Part shown: in pieces, positions 24,959-33,458 of the stretch
How the letters are laid out: the number at the start of each line of letters is the position of its first letter
Numbering within the stretch: the first letter of the stretch is position 1
NCBI GenBank assembly: GCA_030695565.1
Contig: JAUYRZ010000063.1
Span: 84,590 to 148,589 of the forward strand
Direction: 5' to 3'
DNA from: Archangium sp.
GTDB taxonomy: Bacteria; Myxococcota; Myxococcia; Myxococcales; Myxococcaceae
DNA length: 64,000 nucleotides
The notes under the pieces: model-generated
Databases searched by the model: none
What the model saw: only the letters and a program-made list of their open reading frames with translations
Told to the model about the DNA's origin: nothing
Made by a program: the position numbers and the translations under genes

Positions 24959-25310
24959 CGCCCTTGTCGAGGTCGTCGACCGCCTGCTCGACGCCGGCGC
25001 GCAGGCTCTGCCAGGCAGAGGCGCCCGCCTTCTTCACCGCGGCGAGACGTTCGGCGGCGGCCTTCTCCTGCTTCTCCAGCACCGCGAGCTTCTCCTTCGC
25101 GCCAGCCTGGGTGCTCTCTTTGACCGACTTCGTCTTCGCGCGGAGCTCAGCGAGGCGAGCTTCCATGCGGGCTTCGAAGTCTTCCTTCTTCTCGTTCACG
25201 TACTGCTTCGAGGCGTCGACGGCTTCGGCGGTCTCCTTCTTGACCTTCTCACCAGCGGTCTGAGCGAAGGCGGCCAACGGGAGCATCAGGGACAGGAGAA
25301 GTGCGCGCAT
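24939..25310 (-). CDS. Exported coiled-coil protein, hypothetical
   Basis: 123 aa with signal peptide MRALLLSLMLPLAAFAQ and a strongly helical, Lys/Glu/Ala-rich mature part (EKVKKETAEAVDASKQYV, KEKLAVLEKQEKAAAERL). The ATG at 25310 is preferred over an upstream start that would not give a signal peptide. Tail-to-tail overlap of 20 bp with the CAAX protease. No motif; probably a periplasmic helical protein. Function unknown. Confidence 0.78.
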   Translation of the reverse strand: MRALLLSLMLPLAAFAQTAGEKVKKETAEAVDASKQYVNEKKEDFEARMEARLAELRAKTKSVKESTQAGAKEKLAVLEKQEKAAAERLAAVKKAGASAWQSLRAGVEQAVDDLDKGVNGPTK

Positions 25311-25582
25311 GCGACGGGGTCTACCACCTGCGCCCACGGCGCGACTACGCACCATCGCCGCCCCGGGTCAGTCACAGGAGTCGCCGAGGCCCGGACGATC
25401 ACCGGACCCTTCGGACGTGCCGCGAGAGGAAGCAGGCGCCCTGCGAGCAGTGCCCGACCCGTGGATGTGGCGCGGCTGCGGCTGTCAACCTCGCCTCCCA
25501 CTCTTCGGGTTGAACCCCGTGCTACAGCACCGTGCACGGACCGACCTTCCAGAATGAAGAACGGGCTGAGAGGAAATACGGG

Positions 25583-25933
25583 ATGGAACGAAAGCGACGC
25601 GGCATCGACATCCTGGCACTGGTCTTCGCGACGCTCTGCATCCTCGAGGCGATCGCAGGCCTCTTCGCGCAGCAGCTCTACGGCAAGATGTTTGCGGACA
25701 TCGGCAATGCCCCGCTGCCCTCCTTCACCATCCTGATGCTGCAGCCCTCGACCCTCATCGTGGCCGGCCTCGCGCCCATGGCACTGGTCGCCGAAGGCGT
25801 GGTGCGCGCGCGCTCCGAGAGCGCCGTGCTCAGCCGCTGCGTGATCGCGATCGTCACGATGCTGACCCTGCCAGCCGCCTTCTGCATCGGGATGTACCTG
25901 CCCATCTTTGCGCTCGCCGGGGCGATCCAATAG
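25583..25933 (+). CDS. Small membrane protein, hypothetical
   Basis: 116 aa from the ATG at 25583, with GAGAGGA about 10 bp upstream. Three to four hydrophobic segments (DILALVFATLCILEAIAGLF, LQPSTLIVAGLAPMALVAEG, CVIAIVTMLTLPAAFCIGMYLP). No family recognised. It stands alone: 272 bp upstream hold no gene I can support, and 151 bp downstream separate it from a convergent membrane protein. Confidence 0.65.
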   Translation: MERKRRGIDILALVFATLCILEAIAGLFAQQLYGKMFADIGNAPLPSFTILMLQPSTLIVAGLAPMALVAEGVVRARSESAVLSRCVIAIVTMLTLPAAFCIGMYLPIFALAGAIQ

Positions 25934-26084
25934 CGACTCGAGGCTCGAGCGCGCCGGTTCTTCAGGTTCAGCCGAACGATCGCGCAAAGCGGAGAGGGCG
26001 GCCAAGTCGACGTCCAGAACGCTGGAGGAAGCCTGACGCTCAGCACCGTTACAGCAATGAGCAGCCGAGCGACTCGCGCAACAC

Positions 26085-26492
26085 TTACGTGGCCGTCCTC
26101 CGACGCTCCACCAGCATCATCAGCGCGAAGGCTGCGGCGCACCCGAGCGGCACGTACACACCAAGCAGACGATGCTCAAGGTAGTAGTCCATGGTGGGGT
26201 TGACTGAGAGGCAGTGCTCGCCACCGCTCGCAACACATCGCTCATACAGCACCCGGGGCGCGGGCATGCGGAGGGGGTCGTGGGGTCGCACCTGGTCGAC
26301 CGCTGTCGCGTAGCTGGCCGTAAAGAAGAGACCCACAGCGAACGTGAAGGTGAGGAGCACCCCAGCTGCAGTCGCGGCGCGGAGGATGCCGAACGCGCGT
26401 ATGAGGATCAACACCACCGAGACCAGCGCGGCAGCGACGTAGAGCCATCCACCTTCCGCGAGGAAACTCTGCGTGATCACCATAATGGGCAT
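26085..26492 (-). CDS. Small membrane protein, hypothetical
   Basis: 135 aa with about four hydrophobic stretches (WLYVAAALVSVVLILIRAFGIL, AGVLLTFTFAVGLFF, GVYVPLGCAAAFALMMLVE). A region between the second and last segments, with two Cys (YERCVASGGEHC), would be periplasmic or extracellular. Start is ambiguous: a GTG at 26495 and ATGs at 26492 and 26483 are all possible. No family recognised. Confidence 0.6.
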   Translation of the reverse strand: MPIMVITQSFLAEGGWLYVAAALVSVVLILIRAFGILRAATAAGVLLTFTFAVGLFFTASYATAVDQVRPHDPLRMPAPRVLYERCVASGGEHCLSVNPTMDYYLEHRLLGVYVPLGCAAAFALMMLVERRRTAT

Positions 26493-26598
26493 CACCTACT
26501 TCAATTTGCACCCGAGAAGATCTCGCGGCGTCAAGACGAACACGAGCCGCCCGGACGAGCAGCGCGCAACCCTGTCGGACTCCAACGTTCCTCCGGCG

Positions 26599-26814
26599 TC
26601 AGGTGAAGCGGTACTGCTTCACCACGAAGCGCGGGCCGACCATGGCGATGGTGGCCGAATCGGAGTCCACCTCACCCTCCGCTTCGATGCGCGCCCCGCT
26701 CTTCTTGATCTTCCGATCGCCACCCGCGAGCAGGTACGTCTTGCCGTCGTCGGCAGCGAGCACCCAGATGCCCGTCTCGAGATCACGAAACTGCACCGTG
26801 CCGGAGACCTTCAT
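26599..26814 (-). CDS. Small beta-rich protein, hypothetical
   Basis: 71 aa: MKVSGTVQFRDLETGIWVLAADDGKTYLL and then an alternation of basic and hydrophobic residues ending in GPRFVVKQYRFT. The pattern suggests a small OB-like barrel. The start overlaps the stop of the subtilase (ATGA), so it is translationally coupled to it. No signal peptide; function unknown, but coupling suggests a partner or regulator of the protease. Confidence 0.78.
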   Translation of the reverse strand: MKVSGTVQFRDLETGIWVLAADDGKTYLLAGGDRKIKKSGARIEAEGEVDSDSATIAMVGPRFVVKQYRFT

Positions 26815-28700
26815 ACGGTCTCCTTCTTGAGCATGGCGCGCGACACGAACAGACAGATGATCGCGTTGATGACCAGCCAGGGAATGGCGAGGAACTTGAA
26901 CGGCATCCACGCCAGCGCAGGCGCATTCGCCCAGATGGTGTAGCCGAGGATCGACGCGAAGCCGATCGCCAGGCCTCCCACCACCGGGCGGATGCCCTTG
27001 AACTTGATCGCGAAGATCGAAGCCACCACCGGAAGCGCGGCGCTGTAGATGATCGGGTTCGCCAGCGAGCCTCGGCCGAAGATGATGCGGTTGAGCCAAT
27101 CGGGAATCGGCAGCGTGATCGCCGTGGTGGCCGGGCCCGGATCAGCGACGTACTGAATCGCGAAGGCGCCCACGGTGCTCAGCAGCATCGGGATGATGAA
27201 GCCTGGCTTGGCCATCACGTTGAGGTAGCCCGGGCGCTCCTTGGTGCCGAGGGTGAGCAGCACGAAGGCCAACATCGCCGCGGCCCAGCCGAACACGTTC
27301 CAGTTGATCTGGTTGTACGAGTACACCCCGACCGTCTCGGTCACCTGCGGCTGCTGCTGAGCCAGGAGCACCTCATCGGGGAGCAGCTCGTTGCTGTCAG
27401 CCGCGCGGACTTTCTTGAGCGCATCGAGCGCGCCCTGCGCATCGAGCAGACCGTGGCCGTACTGATCCGACCAGCCCTTCGTCCCCGGAGCCACCTTCGC
27501 GCCGAGCACGAGCGCCTTCTCGACCTGATCCGGGTTCTTCGCGCCGGCCGCGTAGAGCAGCGCGGCGACACCGGCCACGTGCGGGGTGGCCATCGAGGTG
27601 CCCTGGTACGAGAGATAGACGCCTTTGCTCACGTCCTGCGGATCGATGGTGTTCTGCACGATGCCCGCAGCTTCTCCCTGCGACTTGTCGCCACCGGGCG
27701 CTGCGATGTCGAGCTCCTTGCCCCACGACGAGTACGGCGCCTTCGCACCGGTCGGCCCCACCGCGGCCACCGCGAAGGAGCCTGGATACGCCGCGGGATA
27801 CTCGACGACGCCGCGGCCACCGTTGCCGGCAGCGCAGACCACCACCACACCCTTGGCGCGTGCGTACTCGACCGCCTGCTCCATCACGGCCGAACGGCCG
27901 CCACCACCCAGCGACATGTTGATCACCCTGGCGCCGTGATCGGCCGCCCAGTGAATCGCGTCGGCGATGTCGGCCGTGTTGCCGCTGCCGAAGTGGTCGA
28001 GCACCTTCACCGCCATCAGGGTCGCTTCGAACGCGACGCCCGCCACCCCTTCTTCATTGTCGGTGGCCTGGGCGATCGTGCCGGCGACGTGCGTGCCGTG
28101 GCCGTGATCGTCATTGGCGTGTTCGTCGTCGTTCACGAAGTCCCACCCGCCGGCGAACTTCTGACCTTCGAGATCGGGCACCACCGCGAAGTCATCGTGG
28201 TTCTCGAAGGCGATGCCGGTGTCGAGCACGGCGACCACCACGCCCTTGCCGCGCGAGGTCTCCCAGGCCTTCTCCATGTTGATGGCCTTCAGGTTCCACT
28301 GCTGCGCGTACATCGGGTCGTTGGGCACGAAGAGCGCCTTCACGCTCATCAGCGGCTCAGCGGCCTGCACCTTCGGGTTCGCTTCGATCTTCTTCAGCAG
28401 CGCCTCGAGGTCACCCTCGTACGCGCCCTGGGTGATGCCCGACTGAGGGCCCTGCTCTTCCGAGTTGAACTCGAGGTCGAGGCCCCACGCCTTCTCCAGC
28501 TCGTCGAACTCGGCCTTGGTGGTGCCGTCGACGAAGTCGACCACGATGCGGCCCGGTACGCGGGTGCTCAGGTCATCAGGAAGGTCGGCGGTGACGTAGG
28601 CGGGGCGGCTGAGATCGGGCCCCTCCTCCGCGTCGCGGGTACAGGCGGCCAGAGAGAGGGACAGCGTCACGACCGTCGACAGCGTCAGCAGCTTTCGCAT
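26811..28700 (-). CDS. Subtilisin-like (S8) serine protease, lipoprotein with a C-terminal membrane domain
   Basis: 629 aa from the ATG at 28700 (lipobox LSLAAC). A propeptide-like region (residues about 30-120) precedes the catalytic domain. The triad is Asp160 (VAVLDTGIA), His201 (HGHGTHVAG) and Ser369 (GTSMATPHVAG), with the oxyanion Asn in CAAGNGG. After about residue 440 comes an unusual region of five hydrophobic segments (e.g. NVFGWAAAMLAFVLLTLG, GLAIGFASILGYTIWA, AIPWLVINAIICLFV). A lipid anchor plus a polytopic tail implies a membrane-bound protease. Followed by a coupled 71-aa gene. Confidence 0.9.
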   Translation of the reverse strand: MRKLLTLSTVVTLSLSLAACTRDAEEGPDLSRPAYVTADLPDDLSTRVPGRIVVDFVDGTTKAEFDELEKAWGLDLEFNSEEQGPQSGITQGAYEGDLEALLKKIEANPKVQAAEPLMSVKALFVPNDPMYAQQWNLKAINMEKAWETSRGKGVVVAVLDTGIAFENHDDFAVVPDLEGQKFAGGWDFVNDDEHANDDHGHGTHVAGTIAQATDNEEGVAGVAFEATLMAVKVLDHFGSGNTADIADAIHWAADHGARVINMSLGGGGRSAVMEQAVEYARAKGVVVVCAAGNGGRGVVEYPAAYPGSFAVAAVGPTGAKAPYSSWGKELDIAAPGGDKSQGEAAGIVQNTIDPQDVSKGVYLSYQGTSMATPHVAGVAALLYAAGAKNPDQVEKALVLGAKVAPGTKGWSDQYGHGLLDAQGALDALKKVRAADSNELLPDEVLLAQQQPQVTETVGVYSYNQINWNVFGWAAAMLAFVLLTLGTKERPGYLNVMAKPGFIIPMLLSTVGAFAIQYVADPGPATTAITLPIPDWLNRIIFGRGSLANPIIYSAALPVVASIFAIKFKGIRPVVGGLAIGFASILGYTIWANAPALAWMPFKFLAIPWLVINAIICLFVSRAMLKKETV

Positions 28701-28811
28701 TGGGAGGCCTCGCACAGGCGGCTACGAACGATGGAGACAACGATTGGATCTGCACACAAGTTCCCGCCCCGTGCCGCGAAGAAGCATGAAGTCCTTGAGG
28801 ACAAGTGTGGT

Positions 28812-29468
28812 TCAGCCCGGTTCCACCCGTCCACTGACCCGCCCGACAAGGGAGGCAGCCGCCTTGCCGACCATGGGCAGATTGCGGTGGTAGGTCCGGG
28901 TCGCGCCGGGGACCACCGTAAATACAGCATCATGGCGCTCGAGCACCGCGGCCCAACGAGCCCGGTCCTGACCTTGATCCAGTTCGGCCACGATGACCGC
29001 CAAGGGCCATGCCAACGCGGCGCGGCTCTCGAAGTCAGAAGGCCGGGCCATTGACGGATTGATCAAGATGAGGCCCGCGAGCGGTTGCAGCTCAGAGAGC
29101 CTCAACGCCACCGCGTCCGACGCGCCGATGGTGGCCACCACCACCCGCTCGCCACCCGAATTGTCCATGGCCAGTTGAAGCGCCGCGACCGCGTCTTCCA
29201 CCCACTCCTGCGGGCTGCGCGAGGGTTCGCCCTGACTGCCGCCCACGCCGCGGTAGTTGAAGCGCAGCGTGGGGTGGCCCTGATGCGAGATGGCGTACGC
29301 GAGCTCGGCACCCACCACGTGATCCATGCCGCTGCCTTCGATCGGCGGGGGCGGCAACACCAACAGACCCGGCCGCAGCTCACCCCGATGTGACACGCCT
29401 TCCAGCACCAGCCCATTGGCGAGCGGGATGAGCGTGGGCCGCTCGAGGTACTGGCCTTTCACCACCAT
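28812..29468 (-). CDS. Alpha/beta-hydrolase-fold protein
   Basis: 218 aa from the ATG at 29468; the upstream extension is a terminator hairpin. Seen: LRPGLLVLPPPPIEGSGMDH, FNYRGVGGSQGE (an oxyanion-type strand-loop) and ATIGASDAVALRLSEL where serine hydrolases carry the nucleophile elbow; here the central residue reads GASDA, so a Ser may be at this elbow. A His near HRNLPMVG could complete a triad. It belongs to the small hydrolase type of CocE/BAAT-like proteins. Substrate unknown. Confidence 0.78.
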   Translation of the reverse strand: MVVKGQYLERPTLIPLANGLVLEGVSHRGELRPGLLVLPPPPIEGSGMDHVVGAELAYAISHQGHPTLRFNYRGVGGSQGEPSRSPQEWVEDAVAALQLAMDNSGGERVVVATIGASDAVALRLSELQPLAGLILINPSMARPSDFESRAALAWPLAVIVAELDQGQDRARWAAVLERHDAVFTVVPGATRTYHRNLPMVGKAAASLVGRVSGRVEPG

Positions 29469-29484
29469 GAAGGACTCCGCCAAA

Positions 29485-29516
29485 GAAAAACGGGAGCCCT
29501 GTTTCCAGGACTCCCG
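29485..29516 (-). terminator. Rho-independent terminator
   Basis: On the minus strand CGGGAGTCCTG, a GAAA-type loop and CAGGGCTCCCG (29491-29516) form an 11-bp stem with one G-U, followed by TTTTTC. It ends the upstream lipoprotein transcript just before the hydrolase start. Confidence 0.85.
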
Positions 29517-29541
29517 CGTTGCCACCCAACCTGCCCGAAAA

Positions 29542-30135
29542 TTACGGGTTGTTGTTGTAGGCGGTCAGCTGCTGCACGTCGATGCGGCGCGCGACGAACT
29601 TGAGGTTCGCCGAGCAGCTGGCGGCGTCGTTGGCGAGGTTCTGGCCGGTCGGGCACTCACCGCGGGCCTTGGTGCAGGCGAACTGCGAGTTCAGCGCGAT
29701 GGTGCCGACGGGCACGGCCGAGTAGTCGTCGAACTTGGCCGAGACGGTGGTCTGGCGCAGCTCGATGTACTGGTCCGAGACGGGGGTCTGCACGTTGCGC
29801 GAGGCGTTGAAGGTCTTGTCGGTGCCTTCGATCAGGTCGGAAACGCGGATGACGGGAGCGTCACCGAGCGTCCACGCCTGGGTGCCCAGGTCGAGGTATT
29901 CGGTCTGATCCACGCCGCTCCAGATGACCCACTCGTCTTCCGAGCGGTAGTTCTGCTCGCTGGTGTTGTTGCGGCCGGCCGGCAGCTCGCTGTTGCGGAA
30001 GCAGGTGGGCGTGTTGACGGTGCGGACGGGCGTCTCGTCCAGAGCAACGCGGTAGAGGCGGGGCTGGCCCTGGAGACAGCCGGCGAGGCTGAGCAACGAG
30101 AGAGCGCCGAGAACGACGAGCTTCATGGAACGCAT
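29542..30135 (-). CDS. Lipoprotein, hypothetical
   Basis: 197 aa from the ATG at 30135 (an alternative ATG is at 30126). MRSMKLVVLGALSLLSLAGCLQG has lipobox LAGC. The mature part is mixed beta/alpha with repeated S/T/N residues, and Cys pairs later in the chain. No domain recognised. A TTGACT hexamer lies roughly 75 bp upstream on the minus strand and could be a -35 box, but no matching -10 is seen. Followed by a strong terminator. Confidence 0.75.
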   Translation of the reverse strand: MRSMKLVVLGALSLLSLAGCLQGQPRLYRVALDETPVRTVNTPTCFRNSELPAGRNNTSEQNYRSEDEWVIWSGVDQTEYLDLGTQAWTLGDAPVIRVSDLIEGTDKTFNASRNVQTPVSDQYIELRQTTVSAKFDDYSAVPVGTIALNSQFACTKARGECPTGQNLANDAASCSANLKFVARRIDVQQLTAYNNNP

Positions 30136-30274
30136 TTGTTTGTATCCCTTTGTTTGGTGAGACCGGCCTGAAGAGTCTGGCGCCGTTTGGCGTAGGGCCG
30201 GGGTGAAGTCAACCGCTTCGGCCTTGGAGACACAGGGCCTCCCAGAGGTGTGCAAGGAATCTGGGGAGCCCGGC

Positions 30275-31474
30275 TCAGCGGGCGCGAAGCACGAAGAACT
30301 TGAGGTACTTGCCTTCGCGAAACTGCAGCCGAACCGGGTGATCCGGGGGCTGGTACCGCTCTTCGACCAGCGCCAGATCGACTCCGGCGTTGTGCGCGCC
30401 GTCTTTGACCGCATCGAAGAACGCTTCCGGGCTGACACGCGCGGAGCAGCTGGCGGTGCACAACAACCCACCCGGTTTGAGGATCGCGAGGGCCTGGCGG
30501 TTGAGCGAGGCGTAGCCGTCGAGCGCGCTCTCCACGGCCTTCTGGCTCTTCGCGAAGGCGGGCGGGTCGAGAATGATCAGGTCGAACTTCCGGCCCTCTT
30601 TCTTGAACGACTCGAGCAGCTCGAACGCGTCGGCGGCGAGGAAGTCGTGCTCGCTGGCGTTGATGCCGTTGAGCGTGAAGTTCTCGCGGGCCAGGGCGAT
30701 CGCGTCGGCGTCTTGATCGACGGTGAACACGCTCTTCGCCCCACCCAGCGCCGCGTTGACGGAGAAGCCGCCGGTGAACCCGAAGCAGTTGAGCACCTCG
30801 AGATCTTTCGAGATGCGGCGCACCATGAAGCGGTTCTCGCGCTGGTCGAGGAAGAAGCCGGTCTTCTGACCTGCGTAGACGTCGACCAGGAACTGCGCGC
30901 CGTGTTCGAGGATCGGCAGGGGCTGCGGCGCTTCGGCGCCCGCGAGCACCTTGCCGTTGCCCTTTTCGGTGTCGACGTCGGCGTCGTCGCGACCCACCTC
31001 GTCACGGCCCACCACGCCCTTGAGGCCGGGCACCATCTTCTCGAGCGCCTCGACGATCATCGGGCGGTGCGGCGTCAGACCCGCTGAGTAGAGCTTCATC
31101 ACCGCGAAGCCGTCGTAGAGGTCGACGATCACGCCGGGCAGCCCATCACCTTCGCCGTGAATGAGCCGGTAGGCGTTGGTGCCCGCAAAGTCGATCATCT
31201 GGTGCCGCGACTGGAGCGCCTGCTGCACCTTGCGCTCGAAGAAGTCGGCGTCGATGGTCTCGTGCGGGTTCGTGGTGAGCACACGCACCGCGATGGCAGA
31301 GAGCGGATCCCAGTAGCCGCGGCCCGCGAAGCGCCCTTCGTCGGTGAGGTCGACCACCGCGCCGATGGGAATGCGCGGGGGATTCTCGATGGCCTTCTTG
31401 AACACCCAGGGGTGGCCTGCACGAATGTGACGGCCCAGGCCCGGCTTGACGGCGACTTTGACCAGGTGACTCAT
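30275..31474 (-). CDS. SAM-dependent methyltransferase, RlmI-like (23S rRNA m5C1962 family)
   Basis: 399 aa. The N-terminal PUA-like part reads KPGLGRHIRAGHPWVFKKAI, DLTDEGRFAGRGYWDP. The Rossmann part has VLNCFGFTGGFSVNAALGGA (SAM motif I), DLIILDPPAFAKSQ and the Cys-containing CTASCSARV, the expected catalytic motif order for this family. RlmI methylates 23S rRNA cytosine 1962. The start overlaps the stop of the upstream HAD gene (ATGA). Calling it rlmI is inference from family similarity. Confidence 0.85.
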   Translation of the reverse strand: MSHLVKVAVKPGLGRHIRAGHPWVFKKAIENPPRIPIGAVVDLTDEGRFAGRGYWDPLSAIAVRVLTTNPHETIDADFFERKVQQALQSRHQMIDFAGTNAYRLIHGEGDGLPGVIVDLYDGFAVMKLYSAGLTPHRPMIVEALEKMVPGLKGVVGRDEVGRDDADVDTEKGNGKVLAGAEAPQPLPILEHGAQFLVDVYAGQKTGFFLDQRENRFMVRRISKDLEVLNCFGFTGGFSVNAALGGAKSVFTVDQDADAIALARENFTLNGINASEHDFLAADAFELLESFKKEGRKFDLIILDPPAFAKSQKAVESALDGYASLNRQALAILKPGGLLCTASCSARVSPEAFFDAVKDGAHNAGVDLALVEERYQPPDHPVRLQFREGKYLKFFVLRAR

Positions 31475-32310
31475 GTGGATCTCCTGCGGGCGCGCATGAT
31501 CGCGTCGGCGACTTCGCCGAAGCCTTTGCCTTCACGCGCGCGGGTGACGAAGCGGGGTCTGGCGTCGAGCTGCTCGAGCACGTCTCGCACGTTCGCCACT
31601 CCGATGGACAGCGGGAACGCCCCGAACATCGGCGCGTCGTTGAACGAATCACCGACGTAGGCAAAGCGCCGTTCGTCGGCACGCACGGTCTTCTTCCACT
31701 CCAGCTCTGCGAAGCGCCGCACGGCCGAGAGCTTGTCGAAGCGCCCCAGCCAGCAGTTCACGTGCACCGAGCTGCGCACGGCCGTGACGCCGCGTTGGGT
31801 GAGGAAGGCCTCCAGGGCATCGGCCGCGGCCGGCCCCAACGACGCGTCTTCAGCGTAGTCGATGGCCAGGTCGACCTCGGTGTACGCGGAGTCGCTCGAC
31901 AACCGCGCACCGGGCACGTGCTCGAGCGCGGCCGCGACGTGGGCGTGGAGCTTCTTGCGATCACTGACGCGCTGTCTGGGCGGCTGCGCGTAGGTCTTCA
32001 CCAGCTGTTCACCACGCCAGGCAAAGTGCAGCGCGCCGTTCTCCATGATGGCGCCGGCCACCGGCCACTGGCGAACCCACGCTTCGCCCCACCCTGCCGG
32101 CCGCCCGCTCACCAGCACCACCTTCACGTGGTGCGCGTTGAGCCACTCGATGGCGCGCAAGGTGGCCGAGGTGAGCTTGCCTTTGGTGGTGAGGGTGCCA
32201 TCGACGTCGGTGAAGACGGCCTCCACGCGCGACAAATCGGCCTGAATCAGCGGGGTCAACTCACCTGTCGCTTCGGGCTTCTTTCGCTTGGCTGCGGCGC
32301 TGCTGGGCAC
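31471..32310 (-). CDS. HAD-superfamily phosphatase, Cof/SPP-like
   Basis: 279 aa from a GTG at 32310; a TTG at 32319 is the alternative. Motif I is VFTDVDGTLT, then VVLVSGRPAGW for motif II, and the C-terminal motif III FAYVGDSFNDAPMFG. This order and the large cap fit sucrose-6-phosphate-phosphatase-like or sugar-phosphate HAD enzymes. It overlaps the stop of the upstream helical protein and the start of the RlmI-like gene, so the three form an operon. Substrate unknown. Confidence 0.85.
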   Translation of the reverse strand: MPSSAAAKRKKPEATGELTPLIQADLSRVEAVFTDVDGTLTTKGKLTSATLRAIEWLNAHHVKVVLVSGRPAGWGEAWVRQWPVAGAIMENGALHFAWRGEQLVKTYAQPPRQRVSDRKKLHAHVAAALEHVPGARLSSDSAYTEVDLAIDYAEDASLGPAAADALEAFLTQRGVTAVRSSVHVNCWLGRFDKLSAVRRFAELEWKKTVRADERRFAYVGDSFNDAPMFGAFPLSIGVANVRDVLEQLDARPRFVTRAREGKGFGEVADAIMRARRRST

Positions 32311-32315
32311 ACGCC

Positions 32316-33410
32316 TCAATACTGCGAGAGGCCGGCGATCTGTACGAGGAACTGCTCCAGCTGCTCGGGCAGTGCTTCGGGCTGAGGCAGCGCTTTGCGC
32401 TGGTTGCGCAAGAAGACGTCGAAGTCAGGCGATCGCCCGTAGAGGTTCTGGCCCGCGTCGAGCGCCTCTTTGAAGGCAGCCAGCCGCCCTTCATAGCTGT
32501 CCAGGTTCATGCCGCGCTCCAGCACCACGCCCACCGACGCGAGGATCTCCTGGTCGTGCTGCACCAGGATCTCGCGCTGGCTGATGCCGCCGAAGCCGTC
32601 GACGAACTCCACGAAGGGCTCGAGCAGGGAGAGCAGCTCGATCTTCGAAGGTGCTCCGGCGTTGATCAGCTGACGCAGGTTGTACCGGAACTCGAGGATG
32701 CCCTTCTTGTCTTGCGCGCGGAGGGCTCGCCAGGCGGCGGTGCGGCCAAAGGCGTTGAGCTCTTTTTCCATCTGCTGCGCCTGGGTGATCATCTCCAGGG
32801 GCGCCGCTTCGCTCACCTTGTGAATGCGCACCCGCATCAGCCGGCGCAGGTCGGCGCTCATCGCGCGCACCACCAGGGTCGACTTGAGCGCCTCGTCGTA
32901 GCCAGGCTCGACCTCGCGGCGTTTGCACTCACCGAAGGCGCTGGCGGCTTCCCACACCATCTTCCCGATGCGATCGCGGAACCTGAAACGGAAGATCTGC
33001 AGCTCGGTGATCAGGTTCCACCGATCGCCCACCACCGCCGGGTCACGCACCCGCATGCCGAAGTTCATCACCTCGGAGCGCAGCTCGGTGGCGCTCGACT
33101 GGAAACACTCGTTGACCGCCAGGGGGCGCTGATCGACGAGGAACTCGCCGGGCGGGAAGCTCGACTCGATCTGCGCGCACAGCGTATTCACCTCGCTGAT
33201 GGTGCTGCCGATGAGGGGCGCCACCAGCTCCCACATCGACAGGTCGGCAGACCCTTCGACGTCGGGCTCTTCATACTGAATGAGATCGAGCTCCCCCATC
33301 GCCTCGATCGCGCGGCCCGCGGCCAGGCTCACCATGTGAGTTCGGGCTCCGAAGTCGCGATCGGGCTCCGAGGAGATGAGGGCTTCGAGTTTGGGGGGCA
33401 GCGACTCCAC
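32316..33410 (-). CDS. Helical cytoplasmic protein, hypothetical
   Basis: 364 aa, GTG start. Mostly helical with repeated Arg/Glu-rich stretches (EVMNFGMRVRDP, ADLRRLMRVRIHKVSEAAPL, MEKELNAFGRTAAWRAL) and no membrane segment or signal peptide. No family recognised. First gene of the three-gene operon with the HAD and RlmI-like proteins; divergent from CorA with 48 bp between starts. Confidence 0.78.
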   Translation of the reverse strand: MESLPPKLEALISSEPDRDFGARTHMVSLAAGRAIEAMGELDLIQYEEPDVEGSADLSMWELVAPLIGSTISEVNTLCAQIESSFPPGEFLVDQRPLAVNECFQSSATELRSEVMNFGMRVRDPAVVGDRWNLITELQIFRFRFRDRIGKMVWEAASAFGECKRREVEPGYDEALKSTLVVRAMSADLRRLMRVRIHKVSEAAPLEMITQAQQMEKELNAFGRTAAWRALRAQDKKGILEFRYNLRQLINAGAPSKIELLSLLEPFVEFVDGFGGISQREILVQHDQEILASVGVVLERGMNLDSYEGRLAAFKEALDAGQNLYGRSPDFDVFLRNQRKALPQPEALPEQLEQFLVQIAGLSQY

Positions 33411-33458
33411 GGGGCCTCATTACGATACCGGCGCGAAAAGATCTGCTAGCCAGAACGC

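Noticed and set aside
27453..29054. 533-aa plus-strand ORF across the subtilase
   Set aside because: Antisense to an intact S8 protease with all catalytic motifs; the frame also runs on into the next gene.
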